IMG/VR virus record: IMGVR_UViG_3300027896_000017
Coordinates: 52,768 to 116,767 of that record
Length of the DNA stretch: 64,000 nucleotides
Strand: one strand, 5' to 3'
Source: a virus
The position numbers and the translations under genes were made by a program. Positions 34,120-42,819 of this stretch are shown one piece after another (the first letter of the stretch is position 1; every line of letters starts with the position of its first letter). The notes under the pieces are model-generated. The model did not search any database and was not told where the DNA came from. It saw only the letters and a program-made list of their open reading frames with translations.

Positions 34120-35163
34120 ATGACGACACTTACTTTTGAAAATTCAACTGGATTGAATTTGAACAATTTTCCAGCAGAGCTTTTAATTTTGGCCACCAAT
34201 GTAAGTACAAATGCAACTGGTCTGTTAACTATTGATGTCGATAATGGTTTGCTACCACGCTTCTCAGCAGATTTAAATGTTCTTAATCGCAATCTGATAT
34301 TTTGTCAGATTAATGCTAACTCTATATATATACGAGATACTGAGCGGGCCATGAATCAAATGCAAAATATTGTTCGACAAAATGCTGAACAATTGCTGCA
34401 ACCAGAACCAACGCGAGAGCCAATAGCTCCAGCACCAGCAACAGTTGCAATAATGAATGATCCTGACGAATCAGCGGAAGATAGTTTTGAAGTAATGAAT
34501 AATGATAGACAATTTCCAATAAATCAATGTTTAGAAGAAGAAATTTTGCCTTTTATGGCAACAAAATTAAGAAATGCGTGCAGTCCAAATGCGGCAGCAA
34601 TTCTGAATATTCTTAATCAACTTCAGGATTTAACATGTCGCACCATTATTCTTAAGAATAAATTAACCGAACTAACGAAAAATATAGTTCCAGAAGATAA
34701 AATAATAAAATTGAAGGAACAAATGGATCAATTGATAAGAGAAGACAATTTAATAGATAAAGTTCAAATAAATAAAGATACCGGATGGCTGTGGATTACT
34801 ACCAAAAATCTTCAAACTGAAGAGTTGGAAGATGGCACCAAAAGAGATATTGGAGTTATGTTAATCCAATTAAATCTTAATGTTATGTTATCTACAGTAA
34901 CACTTGAAAGTGAACATCTACTTCTAAAAATCTTTAATAAAACAAGATATGTATATGATAACGAAGCTGATTGTGAATTTGAAAGTGGCCATATTAGGCA
35001 TGACGGCACAGTATGTTTAGGCAATGGATATGAGCCATTATTCGCATCGTTATCAAGAAATAATTTGTTACAGGCTATCGATCTTATCATCAAATTTATA
35101 AGAAACCCCGACATTGATGATGCGTGGGGAAAAATGATACTTCATTTTCCCGAGGTAGCATAA
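34120..35163 (+). CDS. Second E2-like (UBC-fold) protein
   Basis: The 347-residue protein ends in an E2-like domain (about 215-347) with ESGHIRHDGTVCLG, placing the candidate thioester Cys at residue 299, and closes with ILHFPEV. The same ending (HTWPEV) occurs in the 684-residue neighbour, so the two domains look homologous. The N-terminal half has a beta-rich segment, a Pro/Ala/Glu linker (EPTREPIAPAPA) and a helical coiled part (about 140-210). It starts 13 bases after the first E2-like gene and ends one base before the JAMM gene. In related plasmid PRTRC-type clusters there is usually one E2-like protein, so a pair is notable. Confidence 0.7.
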   Translation: MTTLTFENSTGLNLNNFPAELLILATNVSTNATGLLTIDVDNGLLPRFSADLNVLNRNLIFCQINANSIYIRDTERAMNQMQNIVRQNAEQLLQPEPTREPIAPAPATVAIMNDPDESAEDSFEVMNNDRQFPINQCLEEEILPFMATKLRNACSPNAAAILNILNQLQDLTCRTIILKNKLTELTKNIVPEDKIIKLKEQMDQLIREDNLIDKVQINKDTGWLWITTKNLQTEELEDGTKRDIGVMLIQLNLNVMLSTVTLESEHLLLKIFNKTRYVYDNEADCEFESGHIRHDGTVCLGNGYEPLFASLSRNNLLQAIDLIIKFIRNPDIDDAWGKMILHFPEVA

Positions 35164-35164
35164 A

Positions 35165-36052
35165 ATGAAAAATATAACGCAAGGCACCACTTATACTGTG
35201 CTTAAACCAGAAAAAAAGGTTCCTCCCACAATAACATTCACATCAAAAGCATTAAAGTGGATAGAGGCTATTATTGATAACCATGAAAATGAAGTTGGTT
35301 TTTATGGTATTGTGGAGGAAGATGAAGTGAATTATTCTTATCGTGTTGTGGATATATTCTATCCTAAACATCAATTAGCCACTTCAGCTACATGCGAGAT
35401 ATCTCCTGAAGGAGAGGCCGCAATAATGAATTGGCTTATTGAGCATAACAGAACAACGGACATTGCCAATATGATGTTGTGGGGGCATTCCCATCACACA
35501 ATGGGAATTTCTCCGTCAGCTCAAGATGATAAACAGGCTATAGATAGAATGGAATCTACAAGACATAATATAATTCGAATTATAGTCAATAAAGAAAAAT
35601 TAATGTCAGTTTCTTTCTTTGATTATAAAAAACAATTAAGATTTGACAATATTATATGGCAAGAAGAAAAAATAAGCGACGAAACTATTAATTTGGAAAT
35701 GCTGAATAAAATTCGCGCTATTTTAGATTCCGACGCCGCACATGATAAAAAAATAGATGAAATAGATAAAGTTATGTACGTTGATGTTGAAATGGAAAAC
35801 ATCACTGCAAAAGTTAAAGAACTTAAAAAAATTAATATACCTGAAAATAATTATCAAAACAACCATCAAATATATGGTCGAGATTATAGCAATTATCCAA
35901 CATTTGGTGGATGCCGTAAACATGGTAAAAATAAGAAAAATGATCTTCTTCAAACAGATGCTTTTGATGATTTTAATAATTACCCCCGCTCGACATCTGT
36001 TGAAAAAGAAGTAGAAGAATTAATGAGTGAATGGAATGGGATGGGGGAGTAA
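35165..36052 (+). CDS. JAB/JAMM metalloprotease (deubiquitinase-like)
   Basis: The 295-residue protein has the complete JAMM signature: E43 (NEVGFYG), H108, H110, S118 and D121 in WGHSHHTMGISPSAQD. A catalytic zinc site is therefore expected. JAMM proteins cleave ubiquitin-like proteins from targets or from precursors. Residues about 165-290 form a Lys/Asn-rich extension with a possible helical arm and no known domain. It starts just after the second E2-like gene's stop. Its likely job is to mature the tandem ubiquitin-like protein or to remove conjugates. Confidence 0.88.
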   Translation: MKNITQGTTYTVLKPEKKVPPTITFTSKALKWIEAIIDNHENEVGFYGIVEEDEVNYSYRVVDIFYPKHQLATSATCEISPEGEAAIMNWLIEHNRTTDIANMMLWGHSHHTMGISPSAQDDKQAIDRMESTRHNIIRIIVNKEKLMSVSFFDYKKQLRFDNIIWQEEKISDETINLEMLNKIRAILDSDAAHDKKIDEIDKVMYVDVEMENITAKVKELKKINIPENNYQNNHQIYGRDYSNYPTFGGCRKHGKNKKNDLLQTDAFDDFNNYPRSTSVEKEVEELMSEWNGMGE

Positions 36053-36053
36053 T

Positions 36054-36821
36054 ATGAATTATTCCCGCCAAGCCCAATTACTTGACCCACAACAAATCAA
36101 AAACAGATCTATTACTATTATAGGAGCCGGCGCTACTGGATCTTATATGGCATTATTCTTGGCCCAAATGGGCTGGGGAAATCAGCCTTTTAATCAAGGA
36201 GAACTAAAAGTATTTGATGGAGATGTGGTAGAAGAACATAACTTGGCCAACCAGGTTTATGAAAAAAGCCATATCGGAAAGCCTAAAGTCGAAGCGTTAA
36301 AAGAAGTAATTATTAGAAAATGCGGCTTCGAAATTCAGGTTTATAATCAGATGGTAACCGACAAAACACCAACTGATTTAATCCAATCAACATACGTTTT
36401 AATCCTGACAGACACCATGAAAAGCAGAAAAGAAATCTTTGAACATCACCTAAAAACACCATTCAATACCGACCTTGTTATTGAAACAAGAATGGGTTTA
36501 CGAGATGGAAGGGTATATGCATTTAATCCTAACATGGGTGAACACGTCAAAGAATGGAAAGCCACTCTGTATGACGACAATGTCGCAGAAGCTTCCCTAT
36601 GTGGTGCAAGTCAGTCGATTGTCTCTACGGTAGGATTTTTGTCGAGTCTTGCCACTGGAAGAATAATACAGCATTTTAATTACCAGTATGGCAGCGATAG
36701 TCTTAGAGGACCTAAGGGTAATAATGACTTCATGATGTGGAATGAAGTTCATTTTTCACTTTATCCTGAATGTTTTTATCTTAGACGATTTGGCACCAAT
36801 GAACCGGTAGTAACTGCTTAA
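36054..36821 (+). CDS. E1-like ThiF/MoeB-family adenylating enzyme
   Basis: The ATG at 36054 is chosen for the GGGGGAG just upstream; a longer frame starts inside the JAMM gene. The 255-residue protein has the Rossmann loop GAGATGS (G24, G26, G29), DGDVVEEHNLANQ (D55, D57) and K76/K78, all typical of ThiF-type E1 enzymes. The Arg usually found in NLxRQ is Asn here. C183 in SLCGASQ is a candidate thioester Cys. The general look (LAQMGWG, IGKPKVEAL) resembles ThiF proteins of plasmid PRTRC clusters. It should adenylate the ubiquitin-like protein made by the next gene and pass it to one of the E2-like proteins. Confidence 0.88.
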   Translation: MNYSRQAQLLDPQQIKNRSITIIGAGATGSYMALFLAQMGWGNQPFNQGELKVFDGDVVEEHNLANQVYEKSHIGKPKVEALKEVIIRKCGFEIQVYNQMVTDKTPTDLIQSTYVLILTDTMKSRKEIFEHHLKTPFNTDLVIETRMGLRDGRVYAFNPNMGEHVKEWKATLYDDNVAEASLCGASQSIVSTVGFLSSLATGRIIQHFNYQYGSDSLRGPKGNNDFMMWNEVHFSLYPECFYLRRFGTNEPVVTA

Positions 36822-36860
36822 TCGACAGGCATTATTAACTTTTTTTTGAAAGGCTTTACC

Positions 36861-37340
36861 ATGATCGTAGTTAAAATCATGCAGCTGAACTGCCCGGTCG
36901 AAACTTATGCGCTCCAGCCTGGAGCTACTGTTCAAGATTTATTTGAAGAATCAAATAAAGAATATGTAGAGGGTGAAGTTACCCGTCGTCATCAGCGTGT
37001 TTCTGAAAATGACACTCTTTTTGACGGTGATGTAATCATGATTTCTAAAATGACGAAGGGAAATCAGGATTTGTTTGAGGTTGAAATTCTGCGCATTAGT
37101 GGTGGTGGACGCGTCCTTACTCTTACTGCGCAGCCGGGATATACCATCAAACAGGTTCTTGATCAGCTTCCTACAGAGGATCGCGCACAGTTTTTTCGTG
37201 CCGATGGAACATCTGCTTATGAATTTCGGCTGAGTGGAGCTGGAAGTTCAAGCGAACCTGTTCCTATGACATATGCACTGAATGCCCCTGCTGGTGGAAA
37301 AGTGCGTATTCTGTGCAGTCAGGTTGTTAAAGGTAATTAA
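36861..37340 (+). CDS. Tandem ubiquitin-like protein (two beta-grasp domains)
   Basis: The ATG at 36861 has GAAAGG seven bases upstream and is preferred to a TTG at 36846. The 159-residue product appears to hold two ubiquitin-like domains. Domain 1 is residues 1-68, with the beta-grasp start IVVKIMQLN and LQPGATVQDLF. Domain 2 is residues 69-159, with EVEILRI and AQPGYTIKQVL. Both end in KGN, at residue 68 and at the natural C-terminus. Neither has a Gly-Gly. Codon use is richer in GC than in neighbouring genes, suggesting strong expression as befits a modifier. It is probably the modifier charged by the E1-like enzyme. Confidence 0.75.
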   Translation: MIVVKIMQLNCPVETYALQPGATVQDLFEESNKEYVEGEVTRRHQRVSENDTLFDGDVIMISKMTKGNQDLFEVEILRISGGGRVLTLTAQPGYTIKQVLDQLPTEDRAQFFRADGTSAYEFRLSGAGSSSEPVPMTYALNAPAGGKVRILCSQVVKGN

Positions 37341-37408
37341 TTGGATACCGAACGTTAACTAAGGAAGGGAATAGTAATATTCCCCTCCTTATATTGTTAG
37401 GATAAACT

Positions 37409-37756
37409 ATGGGTGCGTTATTGCATATACTACAATTTGGTGATAGTGAATGTACTACTTATGTGGTTGAAATTGCAAGCATATCGCATTGTAAGTTTCG
37501 ATATCCAAAAGAATTACCAATCGCGCTTTCTACAAAAGATCGATATCCAAGTTTGGATATTCATCTTATGTCAGAAGCGAAAATTCAATTGTATTTGAAT
37601 AGTAAAACTGTTTTTAGAGTTATCGAAGATGATGGGCCTGTTAAAGAGACCACTTCTTTAAAAGAATTTGAAAATTCCATCATTGAGTTGATTCAAGGAA
37701 ACGGAATTACTGGTAGTTCAATGGACCCGCAATTAGAGACCCAAAGTGATACATAA
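37409..37756 (+). CDS. Uncharacterised 115-residue protein at the end of the ubiquitin-like operon
   Basis: The ATG is preceded by a weak AGGA. The small protein has a mostly beta N-terminal part (LHILQFGDSECTTYVVEIASI) and an acidic C-terminus. It could be a small beta-barrel or a further ubiquitin-like or partner protein, but I see no diagnostic motif. It lies 68 bases downstream of the ubiquitin-like gene and just before the terminator at 37782, so it probably belongs to the same operon. Confidence 0.65.
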   Translation: MGALLHILQFGDSECTTYVVEIASISHCKFRYPKELPIALSTKDRYPSLDIHLMSEAKIQLYLNSKTVFRVIEDDGPVKETTSLKEFENSIIELIQGNGITGSSMDPQLETQSDT

Positions 37757-37781
37757 CAACTATTACCAAAAAAATAATAAT

Positions 37782-37801
37782 AAGGCCCCGAAAGGGGCCT
37801 T
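37782..37801. terminator. Bidirectional terminator between converging operons
   Basis: AAGGCCCC, GAAA loop and GGGGCCTT form a perfect 8-bp stem with a T-tail on the plus strand and an A-run upstream that acts as a T-run for the minus strand. Confidence 0.85.
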
Positions 37802-37840
37802 GTTTTACCTATTATTTTTTTAGCTATTAGAAAGAAATAT

Positions 37841-37912
37841 GGCTGAGCCTAGATGATTAATCTAAACCCAGCCACCGATCGCACAGGAGGGAACAAGGGT
37901 GGCCTTGCGATC
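37841..37912. other. Two further hairpins at the convergent junction
   Basis: GGCTG...CAGCC with inner TAGAT/ATCTA (37841-37873) and GATCGCA/TGCGATC (37877-37883 with 37906-37912) lie between the portal gene's stop and the terminator. They may protect the mRNA ends or act as a small 3' RNA. There is no gene here. Confidence 0.4.
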
Positions 37913-40006
37913 TTAAATAGAAGCACTTAAAGAGCGAGGAGGTTTAACTTCAGGTAAACGATTTACTATTCCAGGATCAGAATTTGCCCCTGCTGCTGAT
38001 GGCGGATCATCTGCCGTACTAGCACCCTGTGTATAAGTAGGTATTTGACCAGTAGCAATATTTTGAGGCGTAAGAGTTGGGGCAATGTCCGCTTCGATTA
38101 GATTCATTTCTTTTAAGTTGCGATAGACTTCTTCATAAAGACTGGGGGTGGAATTTTTCATAGCCAACATTCGTATTTTAAATTCTTCAGGATCAACTTT
38201 AGCCAATCTTGAAAATCTTTGGGTAAGTAATAAAATAAGATTAGGTACGGATATAGTTTGAGGGTCATGGCCTTTATTGACAGCCATATTCCCAACTTCC
38301 TGTTGAACCCCAGTAGCGTTTTGTTCAGAATTGATTTGTCTATCCTGATCGCGCTTAATTTGAGCCTCATTCTGGCTCACCTCAAGCCTTCTGGCCTGTT
38401 CTACCTGAGCATCTGCCCCATATAAGGCCTGAATTATTGTAGCGGCTCCTTGGGCTTCTGCCGACCCTTCAGCCTCTTTTATTTTAAGTTCTATTCTCTT
38501 GTCCAAATCATCTTCAATGCTTTTAAATTCCTTCTCTGGGTCAAGACCCAATTCCTTTTGAACCGTAGTTTTAGAAACTAAACTATCAGAATTAAGTTGT
38601 TCTGAAGCCTGTATCATAATTTTCTTTTTTTCCAAATCATCAGCCATCTTAAAATCAGACATTCTAAGAGATATTTTTGGTATATCCATAAATTTGGCTA
38701 TATTTTTAACAACAAATTCAAGCAATAAATGCATATCATTTCTATGATTAAGAAAAGAGTTTTCCACCACCCTTAAAGACACATTACTTCCAGACCAGGA
38801 TGCTCCACCACGTATGATTTCAGGTATCACGCCCATTCCTGTAATAATTGTGTTCTCAGTATCTCTGATTTCAGGAGAAATCATAAGAAGTCTGGCGTCA
38901 CCACTGAAGTTCTGCATCCCAAGCGGTATAGGAACAATAGATATATAGTTTGGATCTGAGCGCCAACGCCTGATTTCTTGTTCAACTTTAGCGCGCCAAT
39001 CACTTAAACTAATAGTAGCATGAGGGCTAACGTCGCCAACAGGCTGAGGAAATAAAATTCTTAAAGGAACGATATGATCAAAAGCGATCATTTCATTACC
39101 CTTTTTTAATACTTTTGTATGAAAAATATCTTTTAAAACAGCCATCACAGATGGGATGCCCCAGCCTCGTTCTGCAGGAACAATATATTGAGGACCTGAG
39201 CGTTTTAAATGAAAAACGTTATCAGCCATTAATTTTAATTGTTTACGTTTTTCAACAGCACTAATAATTTCAAGTCTTGTGCTATTAATAATATCCATAT
39301 CACCGCGACGTATAGCAAATTGCAAATCTGGCGGTATTGTATAATAATAAAAATGATCTCCAGTAATAGAGTTATATTTAATATCAAGATAAAGCAAATC
39401 CCAATGCACCAAGCCTAATTTACTTATTTCTTTTGTATTAACATCACGGGCTTCCATTTCACCAACATAACCGCATTTTTTATCAGGGCATTTAGCTTTA
39501 AATTTAAAGTTTTCAAATTTTACTTGAAGCCCATCAGTAGTATATTGTTTTTTACAAAGCGGACATTTTAACATTCTTTTAAACGGATAATTAATAGATA
39601 TTAAAGAATTGCCATAAGCGTGATAATCCATGCCGCACTGTTTCAATGATTTTAAAATATTCATTGAATTTTCAAGAATATTTTTCCATTTTTCTACTGT
39701 TTTATCGTCCTTTATTTTAGTCTCGCCCTCATCGTCGCCATAAATAAGAGAAGTAATGGGATATTCGGACATTTTGGTAATACACTGAGAAAGCAGTCCA
39801 TCGCTTACTACATATGCTGCGATAAATTTTAATATACCTTTAATAGTGCGAGGGATAAACGTACTGGTCATATCAAGAAAAGGCGAATCATAACGTATAG
39901 ATCCTCTTGAAAAAGAAACCTGAACGTTATTACCGGCCCCGCCAATTCCTTGACCACTCTCAGGTGAGGTTATTGAGGTTCCACCAATATCATCAAATTG
40001 TCCCAT
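37913..40006 (-). CDS. Portal protein
   Basis: The 697-residue protein has the features of a tailed-phage portal: an N-terminal helical stem region, a central wing, a helical clip-stem-crown C-terminal half (about 430-580) and a long Gln/Pro-rich tail. An inserted zinc ribbon (CPLCKKQY and CPDKKCGYVG, about 145-180) lies in the wing. Portals form the dodecamer through which DNA enters the head. The start at 40006 is preceded by AAAAGGAG. It is the last gene of the right minus-strand block. The terminase and major capsid genes are not in the window. Confidence 0.75.
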   Translation of the reverse strand: MGQFDDIGGTSITSPESGQGIGGAGNNVQVSFSRGSIRYDSPFLDMTSTFIPRTIKGILKFIAAYVVSDGLLSQCITKMSEYPITSLIYGDDEGETKIKDDKTVEKWKNILENSMNILKSLKQCGMDYHAYGNSLISINYPFKRMLKCPLCKKQYTTDGLQVKFENFKFKAKCPDKKCGYVGEMEARDVNTKEISKLGLVHWDLLYLDIKYNSITGDHFYYYTIPPDLQFAIRRGDMDIINSTRLEIISAVEKRKQLKLMADNVFHLKRSGPQYIVPAERGWGIPSVMAVLKDIFHTKVLKKGNEMIAFDHIVPLRILFPQPVGDVSPHATISLSDWRAKVEQEIRRWRSDPNYISIVPIPLGMQNFSGDARLLMISPEIRDTENTIITGMGVIPEIIRGGASWSGSNVSLRVVENSFLNHRNDMHLLLEFVVKNIAKFMDIPKISLRMSDFKMADDLEKKKIMIQASEQLNSDSLVSKTTVQKELGLDPEKEFKSIEDDLDKRIELKIKEAEGSAEAQGAATIIQALYGADAQVEQARRLEVSQNEAQIKRDQDRQINSEQNATGVQQEVGNMAVNKGHDPQTISVPNLILLLTQRFSRLAKVDPEEFKIRMLAMKNSTPSLYEEVYRNLKEMNLIEADIAPTLTPQNIATGQIPTYTQGASTADDPPSAAGANSDPGIVNRLPEVKPPRSLSASI

Positions 40007-40017
40007 GATTACTCCTT

Positions 40018-40764
40018 TTAGGATCCATATGCAGCCGCAGATGCTTCTGCACTTAATAGCCGCCTTGCCTGAACATCAATAATATTATCTTCGATATTAA
40101 TATTTTCACCTTTGACCAATTGGCTGAATCGCTCTAAAATTTTTGGCCATTGATCCTTCATATCTTGTGATACTGTTGCGCCTATTCTATCTTTAATCAT
40201 ATCCATAAGCGAAGGCGGGGGAGTGTAAATACCATCATCGTTTAATAAAACACAAATATACCTAATAATATCTCCACCAAATTTTCCTTCTCTATCAGGT
40301 CTGATATAATTCATCATTTTAACTGCATTAATAGCCATTCCTGGAGATGGTTTTTTTAAACATTCAAAATCAGCCATTGCTCCAGAAAATGCTAAAGCCA
40401 ACTGGTTAAATTCATACCAATCAAAAAATGCTCTATCACTATTGCATAAATGACGTATTGCAAAAACCTTTTCTCTATTTAACCCTTCTAACACAACAGC
40501 ATAATGTATCCATAATACATGTTCAATAGTTTCAGTTTCCCATTCCCACCAATTCGGACTTAAATTTTTATTTAAAAAATCATAAATAAACTCAACAGAA
40601 CTTTTTTCATTATTAAAAACAGTATTGAAATTAACTATTCTTTCGTTCGGTTTTGCAGTAGAATTTTTAATTCTATCATTAATTTCATTTTTTATTTTTT
40701 CAACCTCATCTTTATTGCCCGATATTTCAGCATCATAAAGAGCGGTTGATAATTTTGTGGCCAT
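40018..40764 (-). CDS. Uncharacterised head-region protein next to portal
   Basis: The 248-residue protein starts two bases upstream of the next gene's stop and precedes the portal gene by 11 bases, so the three are co-translated. It is helical and Trp/Phe-rich in the middle (NWWEWETETIEHVLWIHYAVV), with a Cys-containing loop. Similar unnamed proteins often accompany portals, so a head assembly or connector function is plausible. No known domain is recognised. Confidence 0.65.
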   Translation of the reverse strand: MATKLSTALYDAEISGNKDEVEKIKNEINDRIKNSTAKPNERIVNFNTVFNNEKSSVEFIYDFLNKNLSPNWWEWETETIEHVLWIHYAVVLEGLNREKVFAIRHLCNSDRAFFDWYEFNQLALAFSGAMADFECLKKPSPGMAINAVKMMNYIRPDREGKFGGDIIRYICVLLNDDGIYTPPPSLMDMIKDRIGATVSQDMKDQWPKILERFSQLVKGENINIEDNIIDVQARRLLSAEASAAAYGS

Positions 40765-40766
40765 AG

Positions 40767-41435
40767 TTATCTCTCAAGAACTTTAAGAAATACTTCTTTT
40801 TCTATAGAACTCATTCCTTTAACTACCCCTGCCGGATCGTTGATAAATTCTTTTTTAGTTTTAACATCAAGATATTCGCCCACTTTTTTAAACTCACCGG
40901 ATAAATCGGAGGCTATTTTTTTTAAATCATTTTCAGTATAATCACCGATAATTTTATCAGAATCAAAATTAGAATGATTAAGACTGCCAAAAACAGTCAT
41001 AATAGGATCTAATATCGATTTATCCCATTGATATTCTAAACCGGCCAGTTTATCAAACTCAAAAATTGAATCTACTGTGGTGTAGGCGCTTTGATTAGAT
41101 GCTGCTGTTTTTATTTTATCTATCAATTCGTTCGTATTAACATTTTTATCATTAATTTTAATATCCTTATTAACACAGGCGTGTTTGCGCATATCCATAT
41201 TTTTTTCAAAATCAGGAGATACGGATGAGCGATTCAGCATTGGTCTGGAATAATTTTTAATCCAGTCATAATCCAGATTAATTCGCAAATCACTTGCGCG
41301 TTTTTCAATAGCGGTGGCAAATGCGGATCGTTCTCTTGGATGAAATCTGGGAAGATAACGATCAAGATAGGCTGCTGTTTTTACGAGTTGATCTTTTGTT
41401 TCAATTGGATATTTCCCTTTAAGAGCATAATTCAT
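40767..41435 (-). CDS. Uncharacterised virion-region protein
   Basis: The start at 41435 follows AAAAGGAGAA; the frame runs further upstream but without a site and into the next gene. The 222-residue product has a distinctive N-terminal block (YPIETKDQLVKTAAYLDRYL, FHPRERSAFATAIEKRA) of a kind I associate with phage structural or capsid-linked proteins, then a helical acidic region. The family cannot be named. It is in the head gene group directly before the portal. Confidence 0.65.
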   Translation of the reverse strand: MNYALKGKYPIETKDQLVKTAAYLDRYLPRFHPRERSAFATAIEKRASDLRINLDYDWIKNYSRPMLNRSSVSPDFEKNMDMRKHACVNKDIKINDKNVNTNELIDKIKTAASNQSAYTTVDSIFEFDKLAGLEYQWDKSILDPIMTVFGSLNHSNFDSDKIIGDYTENDLKKIASDLSGEFKKVGEYLDVKTKKEFINDPAGVVKGMSSIEKEVFLKVLER

Positions 41436-41457
41436 ATACGTTCTCCTTTTATTTAAT

Positions 41458-42351
41458 TTATGTTGACCAGCCAATACATATTCCACCACTAAACGAAAGT
41501 TTTTTCGCTAATCCAGTAGTATCCGCGATGCCTGATACGCCAACATTTTCAGCCGCACTAAATCCTGAACCAGAAACAGTCCCAGTGCATGTTAAACTCC
41601 CGCCTATAGCGGCATTTAATTGAACAATAAGAGTTTTAATTGTTGCTATGGCTGTTCGAGCGTCTAATGTTGATAAAAATGTTCCAACATCAGCCGTTAA
41701 ACTATCTTTTACTACAATATTTTCAAAAACAGAATCTAAACCAGTAGCAATTCCTCGAACGGAAGTTGATTCTACACTTGTAACGGATCCGGAACTTGTT
41801 ATTACTTTTCCTAAATAAACACAATCGTCAGGATCTGGTTCTGGTAATGCATCGGTTGGCGATCGTATAATTATACTATCAACTACTTCATTAACTTGAT
41901 TCCCTTTAGAAGCAGCCAAATCATCATATACTATATTCTCTGGAGTTCCATTAGAAACAAAACCAGTTTTCTTTCCTTCAGGATATATATCCCCATCTAA
42001 AGTATCAAGAATATGTTTTAAATAAATGTAAGTGGTGGTGTTTCCAGGGACGGTAACTTTTAATTCTGACTCAACAACAATAATGTCCCCATTTGGTGTT
42101 ACCGCCAACCCCGAACCAACATTAATATATAAACCTGAAGCGGGTTTAGTTAAAATTAATCCATTAACAACTCTTCCAAAACCAATAGCATCACCCACTA
42201 TCCCTTTGTTCGTGCGACGTATATTAGCCATCATGGCCGATTGAACAGACCATGGAGTAATTCCTTTAACATTACCTTCGGTGCCGTAATCTGTACCAAA
42301 GATTTCATTTAATCGTTGCTTTAAACCATTTTTAATATTGACTCGTCTCAT
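41458..42351 (-). CDS. Putative tail fibre/baseplate-attached protein
   Basis: The 297-residue protein has an N-terminal helical segment, then a beta-rich part with GLYINVGSGLAVTPNGDIIVVES, a pattern common in phage fibre and baseplate attachment proteins. The C-terminal third is Ser/Thr/Ala/Gly-rich (about 205-290), as in trimeric fibres. It is followed closely by the 40767 gene. The virion assignment is good, the exact part uncertain. Confidence 0.6.
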   Translation of the reverse strand: MRRVNIKNGLKQRLNEIFGTDYGTEGNVKGITPWSVQSAMMANIRRTNKGIVGDAIGFGRVVNGLILTKPASGLYINVGSGLAVTPNGDIIVVESELKVTVPGNTTTYIYLKHILDTLDGDIYPEGKKTGFVSNGTPENIVYDDLAASKGNQVNEVVDSIIIRSPTDALPEPDPDDCVYLGKVITSSGSVTSVESTSVRGIATGLDSVFENIVVKDSLTADVGTFLSTLDARTAIATIKTLIVQLNAAIGGSLTCTGTVSGSGFSAAENVGVSGIADTTGLAKKLSFSGGICIGWST

Positions 42352-42352
42352 T

Positions 42353-42784
42353 TTATTTTCCTTTGCTTAATTCATCAATATCGATCTGAGGCAGAGTTTT
42401 GGATGTAGATCCTGCCATATCGATTTTTGCTTGTGAATTATTATTATTATTAAGAGAATCTTGCCCAGCAAGCACAGGCTCAGGCAATTGATAAGCCAAA
42501 CACCATTCATCTATATTTTCTTTAGGAAGTTGTTCGGCTATTAGTTCTGATAACGTATTTACGGAACCTATAAATTGATTTAACTTTGACCTGGATTCAT
42601 TGATAAATTTCTGAGCCTTTTTCATTTCTTCACTTAGACCTGAAGCCATAGAATCATATGATTCAAGTTTTTCAAAAAGTTTTATAGAAGATTCCGGTCT
42701 TAATTCTTTTTTGCCCATTAAATAAGCTACAGCAACAAGACTTCTTTGAGTAGGATTTAATACTACAAGCTGTTCACGAGTCAT
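42353..42784 (-). CDS. Small uncharacterised virion-region protein
   Basis: This 143-residue helical protein has a probable coiled-coil middle (about residues 45-85), a Pro/Val stretch and an Asn-rich linker (SLNNNNNSQ) before a short acidic tail. AGGAGGG precedes the ATG. It ends one base before the 41458 gene starts. The size and position would suit a chaperone or scaffold for the neighbouring fibre or head proteins. No family is recognised. Confidence 0.65.
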   Translation of the reverse strand: MTREQLVVLNPTQRSLVAVAYLMGKKELRPESSIKLFEKLESYDSMASGLSEEMKKAQKFINESRSKLNQFIGSVNTLSELIAEQLPKENIDEWCLAYQLPEPVLAGQDSLNNNNNSQAKIDMAGSTSKTLPQIDIDELSKGK

Positions 42785-42819
42785 AAATCACCCTCCTGTT
42801 AATTGTTAGTGGCCACCCA

